NCBI GenBank assembly: GCA_029907345.1
Contig: JARYMB010000002.1
Location: forward strand, 62,001 to 126,000
Reading direction: 5' to 3'
DNA: 64,000 nt
DNA from: Methanolinea sp.
GTDB lineage: Archaea > Halobacteriota > Methanomicrobia > Methanomicrobiales > Methanospirillaceae
A program made the translations under genes and the position numbers. Below, piece after piece: positions 9,104-17,937 of the stretch. Numbering within the stretch: the first letter of the stretch is position 1; every line of letters starts with the position of its first letter. A model generated the notes under the pieces. The model did no database searches. It saw nothing but the letters and a program-made list of their open reading frames with translations, and was not told the DNA's origin.

Positions 9104-9985
9104 TTATCGTCTTTTTCCCCGGATCCGGTAAAGCAGGGCAATGCCCCCCATCGCACCGAGGGGTGTCAGGAGAAATGCGCCGGCCCGTGTCCGTTCAGGT
9201 TCTGTTGTCTGCAGGGGTTTTTCCATACTCCTCTTTGTCTCTCCGGGTGATGGTGTTCCGGTGGGTGCAGTAAAGCCACCCACAGGCGGGTTTATATGAA
9301 TGACAAAACTGGATACCGGTTGTATACCCGTTGCAGGCGACGCCCCGGCACAGGTATCTGCGGACGCTTCCCCCGAAATGTAAAGGATACTGATCCAGGA
9401 CCCGTCATTTCTCCCGGAATAGCGGGCTGACTGTCCATTGTTCAGTGACTGTTCCAGCAGGACTGACTCCCCGCTCTTCACAACGACCCGGGCCGAAAGG
9501 GCTTTACATACAGAACCGCTGCAGGCCGAGCAGTCAGGAAGAGTCGAATAGTCGAACTGGTAATCGGCCCCGAGATCGAGGGGGATAGTCCTTGGATCAC
9601 CGTAGATGTCCGATACAAGGTATGTACCACTCCCGGGAGGGACGATGACAAGGGCGATTGCTGCCCATTTTCCCCCTGTATCACCGAGAATCGTGGCTGC
9701 GACCAGATCACCGTTATGAAACGTATTGAAGACTCCCTCGTCGGGCACTGTTCCGACGACCTGAACAGGATCGATGGATGAAAAAGCACACGAAGGAGTT
9801 CCCCCTGAGTAACTGCATCCATACTGCGATTCAGCCCTGATTGTCAGCGTAAGGGAAAGCGGGTCCATGGCCGTCACCCTTCCAAGGTAAGTGGTCTCCT
9901 GAACAAGGGCAGACGCATGTGCAACAAAACAAAGGGTGAAGACCACGAGGAAAAGGGTCACAAGATACTGTGCATTATTAACCAT
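9104..9985 (-). CDS. Secreted, C-terminally anchored surface protein
   Basis: 293 aa. An N-terminal signal peptide (NAQYLVTLFLVVFTLCFVAH) is followed by a beta-rich extracellular region with cysteine pairs (CSACSGSVC), a Thr/Pro linker and a final helix plus basic tail (GAMGGIALLYRIRGKRR), the usual layout of Methanomicrobiales cell-surface proteins. The start is set by GGAGATGGTC five bases before ATG 9985; the ATG 21 bases earlier lacks such a site. No enzymatic domain is recognised. Confidence 0.75.
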   Translation of the reverse strand: MVNNAQYLVTLFLVVFTLCFVAHASALVQETTYLGRVTAMDPLSLTLTIRAESQYGCSYSGGTPSCAFSSIDPVQVVGTVPDEGVFNTFHNGDLVAATILGDTGGKWAAIALVIVPPGSGTYLVSDIYGDPRTIPLDLGADYQFDYSTLPDCSACSGSVCKALSARVVVKSGESVLLEQSLNNGQSARYSGRNDGSWISILYISGEASADTCAGASPATGIQPVSSFVIHINPPVGGFTAPTGTPSPGETKRSMEKPLQTTEPERTRAGAFLLTPLGAMGGIALLYRIRGKRR

Positions 9986-10126
9986 TTTTGACCATCTCCA
10001 AAACATTCAGATGTCCATGAAAGAATTGGTACCCTGTCAGAATAACTTTCCGACCGCAGAAAGGGAGTGGTGATGCCCCAAGTGGACAAAACACCTGAAA
10101 ATGACGGTCACCGGGAAGCCCGGCGC

Positions 10127-10546
10127 TTATCCGAGAGATATTCCGGCCTTTTTGAGCAGGTAATAGGCACCTGCAAGGCAGATGACGACCACTCCCATTC
10201 CCCAGAGGGTAAAGTCCGAGAGGGGGACTTCTCCATAGGGATCGAGGAGGATGATCTTTCGGGCAACAGCGATGATGGCAAGGAGAACGATGATCTCCAC
10301 GTGGATCTCCTGCTTCCTGATGTAAGCCTTGATTGTATCGAGTAATTCAATACCGATCAGCACCAGGAGGAAAAATCCAAAAATGGAGAGTATTTCGTGG
10401 TTATCAAGCCGGTACGTCTTGTCGAGGATAATACCCCTGATAATCTCGAAGACCAAATCGGCAACGGAAAACAGGATGACGAACGCGAGGAGAACAACGA
10501 GGATGTAATAGATTCCTTTCTCAAACCGGACGAGATTATCGAACAT
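10127..10546 (-). CDS. PsiE-like membrane protein
   Basis: 139 aa with four membrane helices. The order KGIYYILVVLLAFVILF, the second helix with LSIFGFFLLVLIGIELL, the IRKQEIHVEIIVLLAIIAVARK region and DPYGEVP match the phosphate-starvation-inducible PsiE family. Function in archaea is not known. GGGAGGAG precedes ATG 10546 at a good distance. Confidence 0.8.
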   Translation of the reverse strand: MFDNLVRFEKGIYYILVVLLAFVILFSVADLVFEIIRGIILDKTYRLDNHEILSIFGFFLLVLIGIELLDTIKAYIRKQEIHVEIIVLLAIIAVARKIILLDPYGEVPLSDFTLWGMGVVVICLAGAYYLLKKAGISLG

Positions 10547-10739
10547 GTGTTGTCTGCTCCTCCCGGCCCTCTCTCGTTGTAATGGCTTTTTTTAAGAATA
10601 CACGGAAGACCGTAACCGATCCTGATCATTATTCATTCTCCCCTGATAATAAACCTCTGGCGGGATTCATGGAATGAATTGAAAAACCAGAAAAGAACCA
10701 CTGGATATTTGTAGGGGAAGGGAAAAGAGAACTCCTTAT

Positions 10740-12029
10740 ATGCAGGTCTGGTCCGCTCTTTTAGGAGGAGTCTTCATTGCAGCATTCATCGCGGGCATTG
10801 CAGCATCTTCCCCTCTGCCTGGCGACCAGCCAGGGTATCTGCGAATAGAGTCAAGGCCTCCGGGTGCCATGGTCACCTACGACGGGATGCTTATCGGAAT
10901 GACCCCCATCACGTACCCTGTTTATCCTTCCGATACGGGTCCTCACGCGATCGTTGTCTCTGCAACCGGTCACCATTCGTACACGACATCCTATACACCC
11001 GGAATATCTGCCGGGAAGACCGATTACATCTTCGCGGAACTTACTCCGACTGGTTCGCTCGGGACTCTCGTCGTGAAGTCCCAGCCAACCGGGGCACTGG
11101 TCATGGTGGACATGGGGAAAGGACAGCAGGCACCCTGGACATACCAGGATATCAGGGCCGGAGGGCACCTCGTCCAGGCATTCCTCTCCGGGTACCAGCC
11201 CTTTGCAACGATCGTTGACATCCCTGACGGCGGTATCATCACGGTCGACGCTCTTCTCCATCCCCTCTCCGAGACGGGGATAATCCAGGCCAGGAGTTCT
11301 CCGGGGGGAGCGGATGTCTATGTCGACGGGATATACAGGGGATCAACAGCCACAACAATCGGAAACGTTGCGTCCGGGACGCATTTTGTCCTCCTGAAAG
11401 AAGTCGGTTACCAGGACTGGACGGGTCTCGTTGACGTGAGGACAAACCAGGTCACACCGCTCGATATCACTCTTAGCCGGTATACTGCGCCAGAGAGCGG
11501 GTTCATCCATGTCAATTCCGATCCGGCCGGTGCATCCGTCTACCTGGACGGGGTTTTCCAGGGAACCACTCAGGCAGGAAATCCCCTCGACATGACGGGG
11601 ATTCTCCCCGGTGAGCATACCCTGACTCTTTCACTGGAAAACTACGACGATTATATCACGCGGATCATGGTGACAGCAGGAGAGACAACGCAGGTCAATG
11701 CAGGACTCACCTCATCCCAGTCAGTCCGGGAGTCCGGAATCCTCCAGGTCATTTCCAATCCGGCTGGTGCAAATGTCTTCATTGACGATACATGCAGGGG
11801 GGTAACACCCCTGACTCTCTCATCAGTTCCCGCCGGCTCCCATACCCTTCGTCTCACCCTTTCCGGCTACCAGGACCATACCCTCAGTTACAACCAGAGC
11901 CCGGGGGAAACGTCCCACATCGAGGTCGTTCTCTCCCCTGAATTACCAAAAGTGGCACTGGAAGGCCTTCTCCCCATCCTTGCACTTTTTATCCCGGGAC
12001 TTTTCACAACGTGGAGACGTGAAGGCTGA
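10740..12029 (+). CDS. Surface protein with five PEGA repeats
   Basis: 429 aa. A signal peptide (about 1-25) is followed by five PEGA-type repeats of roughly 70 residues starting near residues 36, 103, 178, 255 and 333, each with a (S/N)xPxGAxVxxDG core such as SDPAGASVYLDG and SNPAGANVFIDD. A C-terminal helix (LPILALFIPGLF) with a short basic tail anchors it to the membrane. PEGA domains are thought to bind surface components; many occur in methanogens. Purine-rich AGGGAAAAGAG lies ahead of the ATG. A T-rich segment at 12052-12061 follows the stop. Confidence 0.85.
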   Translation: MQVWSALLGGVFIAAFIAGIAASSPLPGDQPGYLRIESRPPGAMVTYDGMLIGMTPITYPVYPSDTGPHAIVVSATGHHSYTTSYTPGISAGKTDYIFAELTPTGSLGTLVVKSQPTGALVMVDMGKGQQAPWTYQDIRAGGHLVQAFLSGYQPFATIVDIPDGGIITVDALLHPLSETGIIQARSSPGGADVYVDGIYRGSTATTIGNVASGTHFVLLKEVGYQDWTGLVDVRTNQVTPLDITLSRYTAPESGFIHVNSDPAGASVYLDGVFQGTTQAGNPLDMTGILPGEHTLTLSLENYDDYITRIMVTAGETTQVNAGLTSSQSVRESGILQVISNPAGANVFIDDTCRGVTPLTLSSVPAGSHTLRLTLSGYQDHTLSYNQSPGETSHIEVVLSPELPKVALEGLLPILALFIPGLFTTWRREG

Positions 12030-12081
12030 TACTCCTCCCTGAAGGCTCATCATTTCTTTTTAAAAAAGAGCCGGGGGGGTG

Positions 12082-12480
12082 TTAATGTCCGCCCTGCACC
12101 CAGCGGGTACCCTCGTGTGTATATTCTTTTTTCCATATGGGAACGTATTCCTTGATCCTGTCGATGATGTATTCACAGGCAAGGAACGCGGCTTTGCGGT
12201 GGGACGCACCGACAACGATGAGGACGATGGAATCTCCCACGGAAAGGTGACCGACCCTGTGGATAATGTCAACGTGGGCGACCCCAAACCTCGTTTCTGC
12301 CTCCGCTGCAATAGCCTGGAGATCCTTTTCGGCTACCTCTTCGAACGCTTCCACGTCCATTCCCTCTATCCCGTCGTCCCTGACAATCCCGTGGAAACTG
12401 ACAATGGCTCCAATGTTCCCCTGTTGAGCCGCTGCGATGATATCCGACAGGTCGAAGTCATCCCGTGTGACCTTTATCAT
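12082..12480 (-). CDS. moaE: Molybdopterin synthase catalytic subunit
   Basis: About 132 aa. The characteristic GAIVSFHGIVRD, HRVGHLSVGD, GASHRKAAFLACEYIIDRIK and PIWKKE segments are all present, including the catalytic lysines of KAAF and IWKKE. With MoaD it converts precursor Z to molybdopterin, here probably for a tungsto- or molybdopterin used by formylmethanofuran or formate dehydrogenases. I chose ATG 12480 (GGTGG upstream) to leave 16 bases after moaD rather than the longer overlapping start. Confidence 0.93.
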   Translation of the reverse strand: MIKVTRDDFDLSDIIAAAQQGNIGAIVSFHGIVRDDGIEGMDVEAFEEVAEKDLQAIAAEAETRFGVAHVDIIHRVGHLSVGDSIVLIVVGASHRKAAFLACEYIIDRIKEYVPIWKKEYTHEGTRWVQGGH

Positions 12481-12496
12481 CCCTGCCACCACCGCG

Positions 12497-12781
12497 TTAT
12501 CCCCCTGCAACCGGGGGATACAATGCGACCTCATCACCGGGGCGGACGGGATAATCCTCCCGCCCGTTCCCCGCGATCCTCTCCCTGTTCACCAGGACAA
12601 TAACCGACTTCCGGAGATTTCCTTCACCGTCGAGGATCTCATGGGCACCTGATGGATTCATCCGGGCAATCTCCTGCACGACTGACCGGACTGTTGCCGG
12701 GACTGCGACCCTGACCTCGAGGTTGTCTCCGAACACCTCACGAAACCGGGCGAATGCCCGGACATGCACTGTATCATCCAT
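12497..12781 (-). CDS. moaD: Molybdopterin synthase sulfur-carrier subunit
   Basis: 94-aa ubiquitin-fold protein that ends in the diagnostic Gly-Gly (YPPVAGG), the site adenylated and thiocarboxylated by MoeB. Internal motifs ARFREVFG and RPGDEVALYPP fit the family. Its ATG overlaps the end of the upstream E1-like gene by eight bases, implying translational coupling. Confidence 0.92.
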   Translation of the reverse strand: MDDTVHVRAFARFREVFGDNLEVRVAVPATVRSVVQEIARMNPSGAHEILDGEGNLRKSVIVLVNRERIAGNGREDYPVRPGDEVALYPPVAGG

Positions 12782-13574
12782 TTTTTGTCCCACTCCCGCA
12801 CCCGGCACATTCCGGGTCCCTGCTGATGCATATTTTCTCCCAGCTTGCGGTCTTTCCATCCCAGACCATGAGCGCATCCCTTGCGGCGGGCTCATCCCCA
12901 AGAAGGATCCGGAGGGTTTCCCCGGCCTGCATGCACCCCATAATTCCAGCGGTAACCCCGATGACGGGTGGCGGGGCGGTTGATTCCGGCGGATGGGGAA
13001 TCGCACACCGGAGACACGCCGAACGCCCGGGAAGAACCGTCAGCATCTGGCCGAAGTATCCTGTCACTGCAGCATGGACGAGGGGGATATCCTTTGCAAG
13101 GGCAATTTCGTTCAGGAGGTAGCGGGCAGCGTAGTTGTCAAGGGCGTCGACGATGATATCAACACCATCAGCAACAGTGAATGCAGAATCCCCGGACAGG
13201 GATACTTCCAACGGTTCGACCGTGATGTCAGGGTTGAGTATTCCGATCCTTTCCGCAGCAACTCCTGCCTTTGACCTGCCTATGTCCCCATCACCGTAGA
13301 GAACCTGGCGATTGAGGTTGCTCCTGCTCACGATATCGCAATCGACGATGCGGATATATCCTATTCCTGCTGCGGCAAGGTAGAGGGCTGCAGGACAGCC
13401 AAGACCTCCCGCACCAACGATGCATACCGAAGCATCCATGAGACTTTTTTGGCCTTCTTCCCCGACCAGAGGTAACTGGCGCAGGTATCGTTCCCTGTCC
13501 CGTCCTGATAGGCCCTTCTGTCTCGCCTGCATACGGATACCGTACCCGGAAGACTGATCTCCCGGTAGTTCCAT
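12774..13574 (-). CDS. moeB: MoeB/ThiF-family E1-like adenylyltransferase
   Basis: About 266 aa. The ATP-binding Rossmann segment VCIVGAGGLGCPAALYLA, the DCDIVSRSNLNRQVLY motif, DALDNYAARYLLNE, and CxxC pairs (CLRC, CAGC) for zinc are visible. It should adenylate the C terminus of MoaD encoded immediately downstream, so the MoeB role is favoured over ThiF. ATG 13574 lies about 26 bases from an A/T box (around 13600), consistent with a leaderless mRNA; an inner ATG at 13532 is possible. It is divergent from the LarE-like gene. Confidence 0.88.
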   Translation of the reverse strand: MELPGDQSSGYGIRMQARQKGLSGRDRERYLRQLPLVGEEGQKSLMDASVCIVGAGGLGCPAALYLAAAGIGYIRIVDCDIVSRSNLNRQVLYGDGDIGRSKAGVAAERIGILNPDITVEPLEVSLSGDSAFTVADGVDIIVDALDNYAARYLLNEIALAKDIPLVHAAVTGYFGQMLTVLPGRSACLRCAIPHPPESTAPPPVIGVTAGIMGCMQAGETLRILLGDEPAARDALMVWDGKTASWEKICISRDPECAGCGSGTKNG

Positions 13575-13709
13575 GATACTATCATTGCTTGAAAAACATA
13601 ATAGTGCGCAAAAGGTGCAGATGGATTTCCTGGCAGAACCCACTGTGCGTTGCCTAAAAGAGTGACGCAGGTGATTCACTCGGGACACAATACAGGGATG
13701 GTAAAGTAC

Positions 13710-14546
13710 ATGGCTGAAAACGACTGCGGTAACTCCGAGATCCTCCTGGAACGGTTGAAAGACCGGTTGCGGGCTAATGACCGGCTGCTCATCTCCTATT
13801 CAGGCGGCGTTGACAGCTCGTTCCTCACTTACGTGGCAAAAGACTGTGTCCCGGGAGGAGTCGTCTGCGTGCTCCTCGATTCTCCCCTCCTCCCCCGTCA
13901 GATCGTTGAAGATGCAAAACAGAGAGCATACACATGGGATGTCCCGCTCGAAATTGTCTCCTTTCCGATTCTCGAAGATGGTGCGTTCCATGCAAATGGA
14001 AAGGACCGGTGTTACATCTGCAAAAAGAAAGGCGCCGGTATCCTTCGTGATATTGCACGCAGGAGGGGTATAGTGACCATTGCCGACGGGGTAAACAAAA
14101 CGGATCTCCGCGAGTTCCGCCCCGGAATCCGGGCCATGGACGAAGCAGGAATCGTCCATCCCCTTGCTGCATCCGGGTTGGAAAAGGATGATATACGGAC
14201 TCTCTCGCAGATGCTTGGACTCCCCTTCTCCTGCCAGCCCTCCTTCCCGTGCCTCGCAACCCGCATACCCTATGGTACGATGATAACCACCGATATGCTC
14301 CAGGTCATCGAACAGGCAGAATCGTTCCTCCGGTCTCTCGGATTTTCTGTCCTCCGTGTGAGGCTCCACGGTGAATGCGCGCGGATCGAAGTCCCGCCCG
14401 GGGATATGCCCCTGGTCCTCCGGTTCAGGACCGGGATAAGTAAAAGGTTCCGGGAATTGGGAATTCCCCATACCTGCCTCGATCTTCCGGGTTACCGGAG
14501 TGGGAGCATGGATGAAAACGGGATAATACATTCAGGAAAATCCTGA
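13710..14546 (+). CDS. LarE-like ATP-dependent sacrificial sulfur transferase / PP-loop protein
   Basis: About 278 aa. The PP-loop SYSGGVDSSFL and the RCYICKK motif are the marks of the LarE family, which activates a carboxylate by adenylation and inserts sulfur, in known cases sacrificing a cysteine. PCLATRIPYG and GISKRFRELG are also family-like. In methanogens without lactate racemase, related proteins may serve other sulfur-insertion steps; the divergent moeB-moaD-moaE block hints at a sulfur-handling locus. I chose ATG 13710 with GGATGGT upstream; ATG 13698 is equally plausible. Confidence 0.82.
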   Translation: MAENDCGNSEILLERLKDRLRANDRLLISYSGGVDSSFLTYVAKDCVPGGVVCVLLDSPLLPRQIVEDAKQRAYTWDVPLEIVSFPILEDGAFHANGKDRCYICKKKGAGILRDIARRRGIVTIADGVNKTDLREFRPGIRAMDEAGIVHPLAASGLEKDDIRTLSQMLGLPFSCQPSFPCLATRIPYGTMITTDMLQVIEQAESFLRSLGFSVLRVRLHGECARIEVPPGDMPLVLRFRTGISKRFRELGIPHTCLDLPGYRSGSMDENGIIHSGKS

Positions 14547-14613
14547 TTGCATGGATTTTCTGCCATCTCCCGAACATCCGGAGAAGGGTCCTGTAAAGGA
14601 GTTCCTCCGGTTT

Positions 14614-14648
14614 CCTGCCGCTCCGGACACCGTCCGGACACCGGCAGA
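14614..14648 (+). repeat. Inverted repeat between the LarE-like and nitrogenase-like genes
   Basis: CTGCCG and CGGCAG flank two direct copies of TCCGGACACCG. The segment could form a hairpin in the larE 3' end or act as an operator ahead of the downstream promoter. A TATA-like box (GTATAAC, about 14662-14669) lies just beyond it. Confidence 0.4.
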
Positions 14649-14697
14649 GCGGGAGGCATAACGTATAACAGCCCCCCGGTCACCATAACCTTCTTCT

Positions 14698-15876
14698 GTG
14701 AACACCCTGCCGGCAGGCCTCGAGATACCGAGGGTGACCTGTGCGCTCTTTGGGGCCGTCAAGGCCGTGGCAACGCTCAAAAGGACGGTCGTCCTCGTTC
14801 ATGGACCACGGGGCTGCGTCTATCATATCAATTACATCCTCGGCATGAGGGGAGACCGCCACAACCCCGTCTTTTCGACGTGCATGACCGAGCATGACGT
14901 TGTCTTCGGGGCCGAGGAACGGCTGCGGAATTCTATCGAGGAACTGGATCGTCTCAAAAGACCCGACATGATAGTGGTTCTCTCCTGCTGTGCGTCAGGG
15001 ATCATCGGCGAAGACCTCGAGAGTGCCTGCAGGGCAGCACGAACAAATGCCCTGGTCATCCCTATCGAGGCCGGAGGGTTTTCCGGAGACTTCTCCGCAG
15101 GGTATGCGACGACTCTCAGGACACTGGTAGCCCGGACTGCAAAGAGGGGGGTGGAGAAAGAGAAACGAACGGTTAACCTCGTCGGAATGCTCCGGGGAGG
15201 GCCTGATCTCCGGGAAATAAGGCACCTGCTGTCCCTCATCGGTATATCCGTCGGAACGGTCATACCGGCCGGTGCAACGGTTGCGGACCTGCAGAATGCA
15301 GGGCGCGCTGAACGAAACATCGTTATGTGCGAGACTTCCGGTCTCGAGGCAGCGAAGTTTCTCGAAGAAACCTTCGGGACGCCATGGATTAGCGCGCCGT
15401 TTCCGGTTGGTGCTGAACTCTCGCTCGGGTTCCTGCGCGACGTGTCCGGATCACTCGGTCTCCCGATGCCGGACAGCGGGATCATCGGACGAAAACACCA
15501 TGCGTTTACCGGCAGGAAACCCGCAATTGCCCTCTGTGCCGGACCGACCCGTGCAATTGCCCTCACCACGTTTCTCCGTTTCCATGGTCTCTCTCCCCGC
15601 GTCATCGTTCTCGATTTTCCCACGCCCCTCCTTGCCCGGATCCGGGAAGCCGCAGGCCCGGAATGCGAAATACTTGTCGCCCCCGGATGGGAGACGATTG
15701 AAGAGATTCTTGTCTCCCTCGGGATTGACCTCATCATCGGGGGACTCATGGAACGGTCCCTTGCAACAAGGCTCGGCATCTCCCTGATCGATGTCATGCA
15801 CGGGAGCCAGAAGACTGCCGGGGTCGAAGGAGGGGAAAACATCCTCTCGTTGATCGACAAATGTAAAAGGACATGA
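14698..15876 (+). CDS. Nitrogenase component 1-like (Nfl/CfbD-related) protein
   Basis: 392 aa of the oxidoreductase/nitrogenase component 1 superfamily. Three cysteines, Cys15 (VTCALFG), Cys40 (HGPRGCVYH) and Cys97/98 (LSCCASGIIGEDL), fall where NifD has its Fe-S cluster ligands. It lacks the long insertions of true NifD/NifK. The N-terminal region differs from the CfbD consensus I know from Methanocaldococcus, so it may be a CfbD paralogue or another nitrogenase-like protein rather than the F430 enzyme itself. No NifH-like partner is in the window. The GTG start is 28-35 bases from a TATA box, so the message is almost leaderless. Confidence 0.7.
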   Translation: MNTLPAGLEIPRVTCALFGAVKAVATLKRTVVLVHGPRGCVYHINYILGMRGDRHNPVFSTCMTEHDVVFGAEERLRNSIEELDRLKRPDMIVVLSCCASGIIGEDLESACRAARTNALVIPIEAGGFSGDFSAGYATTLRTLVARTAKRGVEKEKRTVNLVGMLRGGPDLREIRHLLSLIGISVGTVIPAGATVADLQNAGRAERNIVMCETSGLEAAKFLEETFGTPWISAPFPVGAELSLGFLRDVSGSLGLPMPDSGIIGRKHHAFTGRKPAIALCAGPTRAIALTTFLRFHGLSPRVIVLDFPTPLLARIREAAGPECEILVAPGWETIEEILVSLGIDLIIGGLMERSLATRLGISLIDVMHGSQKTAGVEGGENILSLIDKCKRT

Positions 15877-15933
15877 GGTTTTTCCGCCCCATTTTTAACG
15901 GCAACTTTCTTTCCGTTGACCCGGGAAAAGGGT
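15877..15933. terminator. Shared T-rich region between convergent genes
   Basis: T-runs occur on both strands (GGTTTTT and ATTTTTAAC on the plus strand), with a small AACGG/CCGTT hairpin. It could end both converging transcripts. Confidence 0.45.
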
Positions 15934-16566
15934 TTAATGATGAGTACCCTTTCCAGGCATGGGGAAGTTGATCCGGGCAATGCAGTCATCCGCTTCTTTG
16001 ATCCTTCCCATTGCGCGGAGCGTGAGGGATTTTTGGTAATACACGAATGCGTTGATCGCGTTCAATTCCAGTGCACGGTCGAAGCATTCCAGTGATTCTT
16101 CCAGTCTGCCTATCTCCCGGAGTGCAATACCCTTGCTGGCGAGGACACGGATATTGCGCGGGCTGATCGCAAGGGAACGGTCAAAAAAGGTGATTGCCTC
16201 GCTGTATTTCCCCAGTTCATTGAGACAGTATCCCTTGTCGTTGAGGGCATAGAGAAAGTCAGGGTTGAGGGAGAGCGCCACGTCGAGGCATTTTATCGCC
16301 TCCTCGCACCTGTGGATCTTTCTCAGGGTATACCCTTTTTTATAGAGAACGAGGAGGTTGTGGGGTTCCTCGGCAAGTGCTGCATCGTACTGGGACAGCG
16401 CCTCTGCGTGCCTCCCGAGCTCGTAATAGATGTCTCCCATCTCCTCCATTGCCGATCTGTTGCGGGGATTGCATGCGAGGGCTTCCCTGTATGCGGCAAG
16501 AGCCTCCTCAAGCTTTCCCATGTTCTTCGCCCTCTGTGCCTTCTCGATCCAGTCCTTCTCTTCCAT
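15934..16566 (-). CDS. Tetratricopeptide-repeat protein
   Basis: About 210 aa consisting almost wholly of six consecutive 34-residue TPR units with the expected W/L-G-Y-A-F-P positions (for example EEALAAYREALACNPRN, SEAITFFDRSLAISPRN). No signal or membrane helix, so a cytoplasmic scaffold for protein interaction. TATA box CCTTATATACC centred near 16592 lies 26 bases from ATG 16566, indicating a leaderless start; an ATG 12 bases upstream would fall inside the promoter window. Confidence 0.88.
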   Translation of the reverse strand: MEEKDWIEKAQRAKNMGKLEEALAAYREALACNPRNRSAMEEMGDIYYELGRHAEALSQYDAALAEEPHNLLVLYKKGYTLRKIHRCEEAIKCLDVALSLNPDFLYALNDKGYCLNELGKYSEAITFFDRSLAISPRNIRVLASKGIALREIGRLEESLECFDRALELNAINAFVYYQKSLTLRAMGRIKEADDCIARINFPMPGKGTHH

Positions 16567-16661
16567 CCTAATGACCATATGAATAAGGGTATATAAGGTA
16601 TTGTGCCGGCTGCCGGATCTACCCGGAATGGAACCCCTGTCCCTCTATCCATGAAAGATAC

Positions 16662-16694
16662 ATCCTCGTGCAGATGGCAGCGTGGCACGAGGAT
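16662..16694 (-). repeat. Nine-base-pair inverted repeat in the gap upstream of the TPR gene
   Basis: ATCCTCGTG and CACGAGGAT are perfect complements around a 15-base loop, nested in a possible outer CCCTGT/ACAGGG stem (16635-16640 with 16706-16711). It lies just past the end of the minus-strand gene at 16749 and may be its 3' structure. Confidence 0.4.
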
Positions 16695-16748
16695 TGGGAA
16701 ACGAAACAGGGTCCCCCTGCATCCACCCGTTTCCTGAGCCGACATCCC

Positions 16749-17243
16749 TTAAGCTGCAGGGATCTCCTTTCCTTCCGGGAGAATTGTTTTTAGGAAAGCG
16801 ATCCCGATAGCCCCCTGGCTGACTACAGCCTGGATGGCACGATCGAGGTCTTTGACCGAAAAGTCCTGGTAAAAGGGGTATATGTACCGGGAGATTGTAA
16901 AACCAATGACCCTGCCTCCCTCGAGTATCCGTGAGAACCCGGTCAGGGGCGACGTGAAAGCCCGTGTCAGCTCGTAAATGAACTGTGCATCCTTCCTTTC
17001 ATAGTAAGCATTCAGGGCGTCTACATCCGGGCCCCCGGGAAGCGTGATCTGAAACGCCACGATGTAATAGCTCTTCTTCTTCTGGTTTTCAAGCAGGATG
17101 GGAAAGTCTCCAAACCGTACCCAGAAACCATTGAACTCACCCTCGTCAAATTCCCTGATGATCGTCACGTCGATCTCCTGGAGATACTGGCGAAGCTCGT
17201 CCCTGACGAGGGATTCGTCCTTTTTCGCAACCGGTCCAGCCAT
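16749..17243 (-). CDS. Uncharacterised soluble archaeal protein (164 aa)
   Basis: A mixed alpha/beta protein with strands around GEFNGFWVRFGDFPILLE and SYYIVAFQITLPGG and a long helical C-terminal half ending FLKTILPEG. The pattern resembles small archaeal DUF2299-type or secretion-chaperone-like folds, but I cannot assign it. Starts at ATG 17243 almost back to back with sequence of the next, divergent transcription unit. Confidence 0.6.
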   Translation of the reverse strand: MAGPVAKKDESLVRDELRQYLQEIDVTIIREFDEGEFNGFWVRFGDFPILLENQKKKSYYIVAFQITLPGGPDVDALNAYYERKDAQFIYELTRAFTSPLTGFSRILEGGRVIGFTISRYIYPFYQDFSVKDLDRAIQAVVSQGAIGIAFLKTILPEGKEIPAA

Positions 17244-17337
17244 ACGTGTCCGGTTACTACTCCATCTGTTGTAATCCTTTTGCTGCGGGGGAAGTGTGTC
17301 GATGGGACGGGCTGATGCATATGACTCCGCGGTTCAA

Positions 17338-17448
17338 TGACTATTTATACCCAATGTCCGTATCTTTTGCTGGCGGCGGCAGGATCTTACCGGGTCCTGT
17401 GCGACGCCCGGGATGTGACATGTGTCCCACGGATGTGGGACATGTGGA
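17338..17448 (+). promoter_or_regulatory. Probable promoter and dyad in the long leader of a secreted protein
   Basis: A TATA-like CTATTTATAC (about 17341-17350) would start transcription near 17372, leaving a leader of about 120 bases. In it lies the perfect dyad GTCCCAC-GGAT-GTGGGAC (17424-17441), overlapped by two direct copies of GACATGTG (17417-17424 and 17439-17446) 22 bases apart, about two helical turns. Confidence 0.45.
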
Positions 17449-17491
17449 AATGACAGATCCCGAACAAGCAGATGTAGGAGGTGAAAAGATA

Positions 17492-17893
17492 GTGGATGAG
17501 AGGTTCTGGAAACTCCTGCTCCCGGGGATTGTCCTCGCAGGCATGATCCTCTTTCCGGCGGCAGGTGCCGGCCAGAACCAGAATATGGGGGAAAACCTCA
17601 TGTCCAGTTCATACAATGTATTCCCCGATTCCCCCGATATCCCCATGACACCAGGCATTGACACTCCTCTCTCAACCGAATGGGAGAGTTATACCCCGCC
17701 GGGCACGACAGACCCGACACCATACGAGTCACTCTCAACCCCATCTGCTAGGGGGACGGTCTCTGCATGGGCAAAGCAGAGCTCCTCCGGAGGCAGCACG
17801 GGAGGCAGGGTGACCATCATAGAATTCAAACAGATCGTGACTGCGAGCGGAAACATACAGAAATTCATGTTTTCGGCAAGCGCTGTCCTCTGA
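17492..17893 (+). CDS. Small secreted protein
   Basis: 133 aa. The start is set by a strong GGAGGTGA site followed by GTG; a signal peptide (FWKLLLPGIVLAGMILFPAA) comes immediately after, then a Pro/Ser/Thr-rich stretch (residues about 45-95) and a short beta-like end (GGRVTIIEFKQIVTASGN). No C-terminal anchor is seen, so it may be released or lipid-independent. Family unknown. Confidence 0.65.
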   Translation: MDERFWKLLLPGIVLAGMILFPAAGAGQNQNMGENLMSSSYNVFPDSPDIPMTPGIDTPLSTEWESYTPPGTTDPTPYESLSTPSARGTVSAWAKQSSSGGSTGGRVTIIEFKQIVTASGNIQKFMFSASAVL

Positions 17894-17937
17894 TACGGAA
17901 GGCCCTTTTTTTCAGGGGCTCTCCTGATATATTTTTT

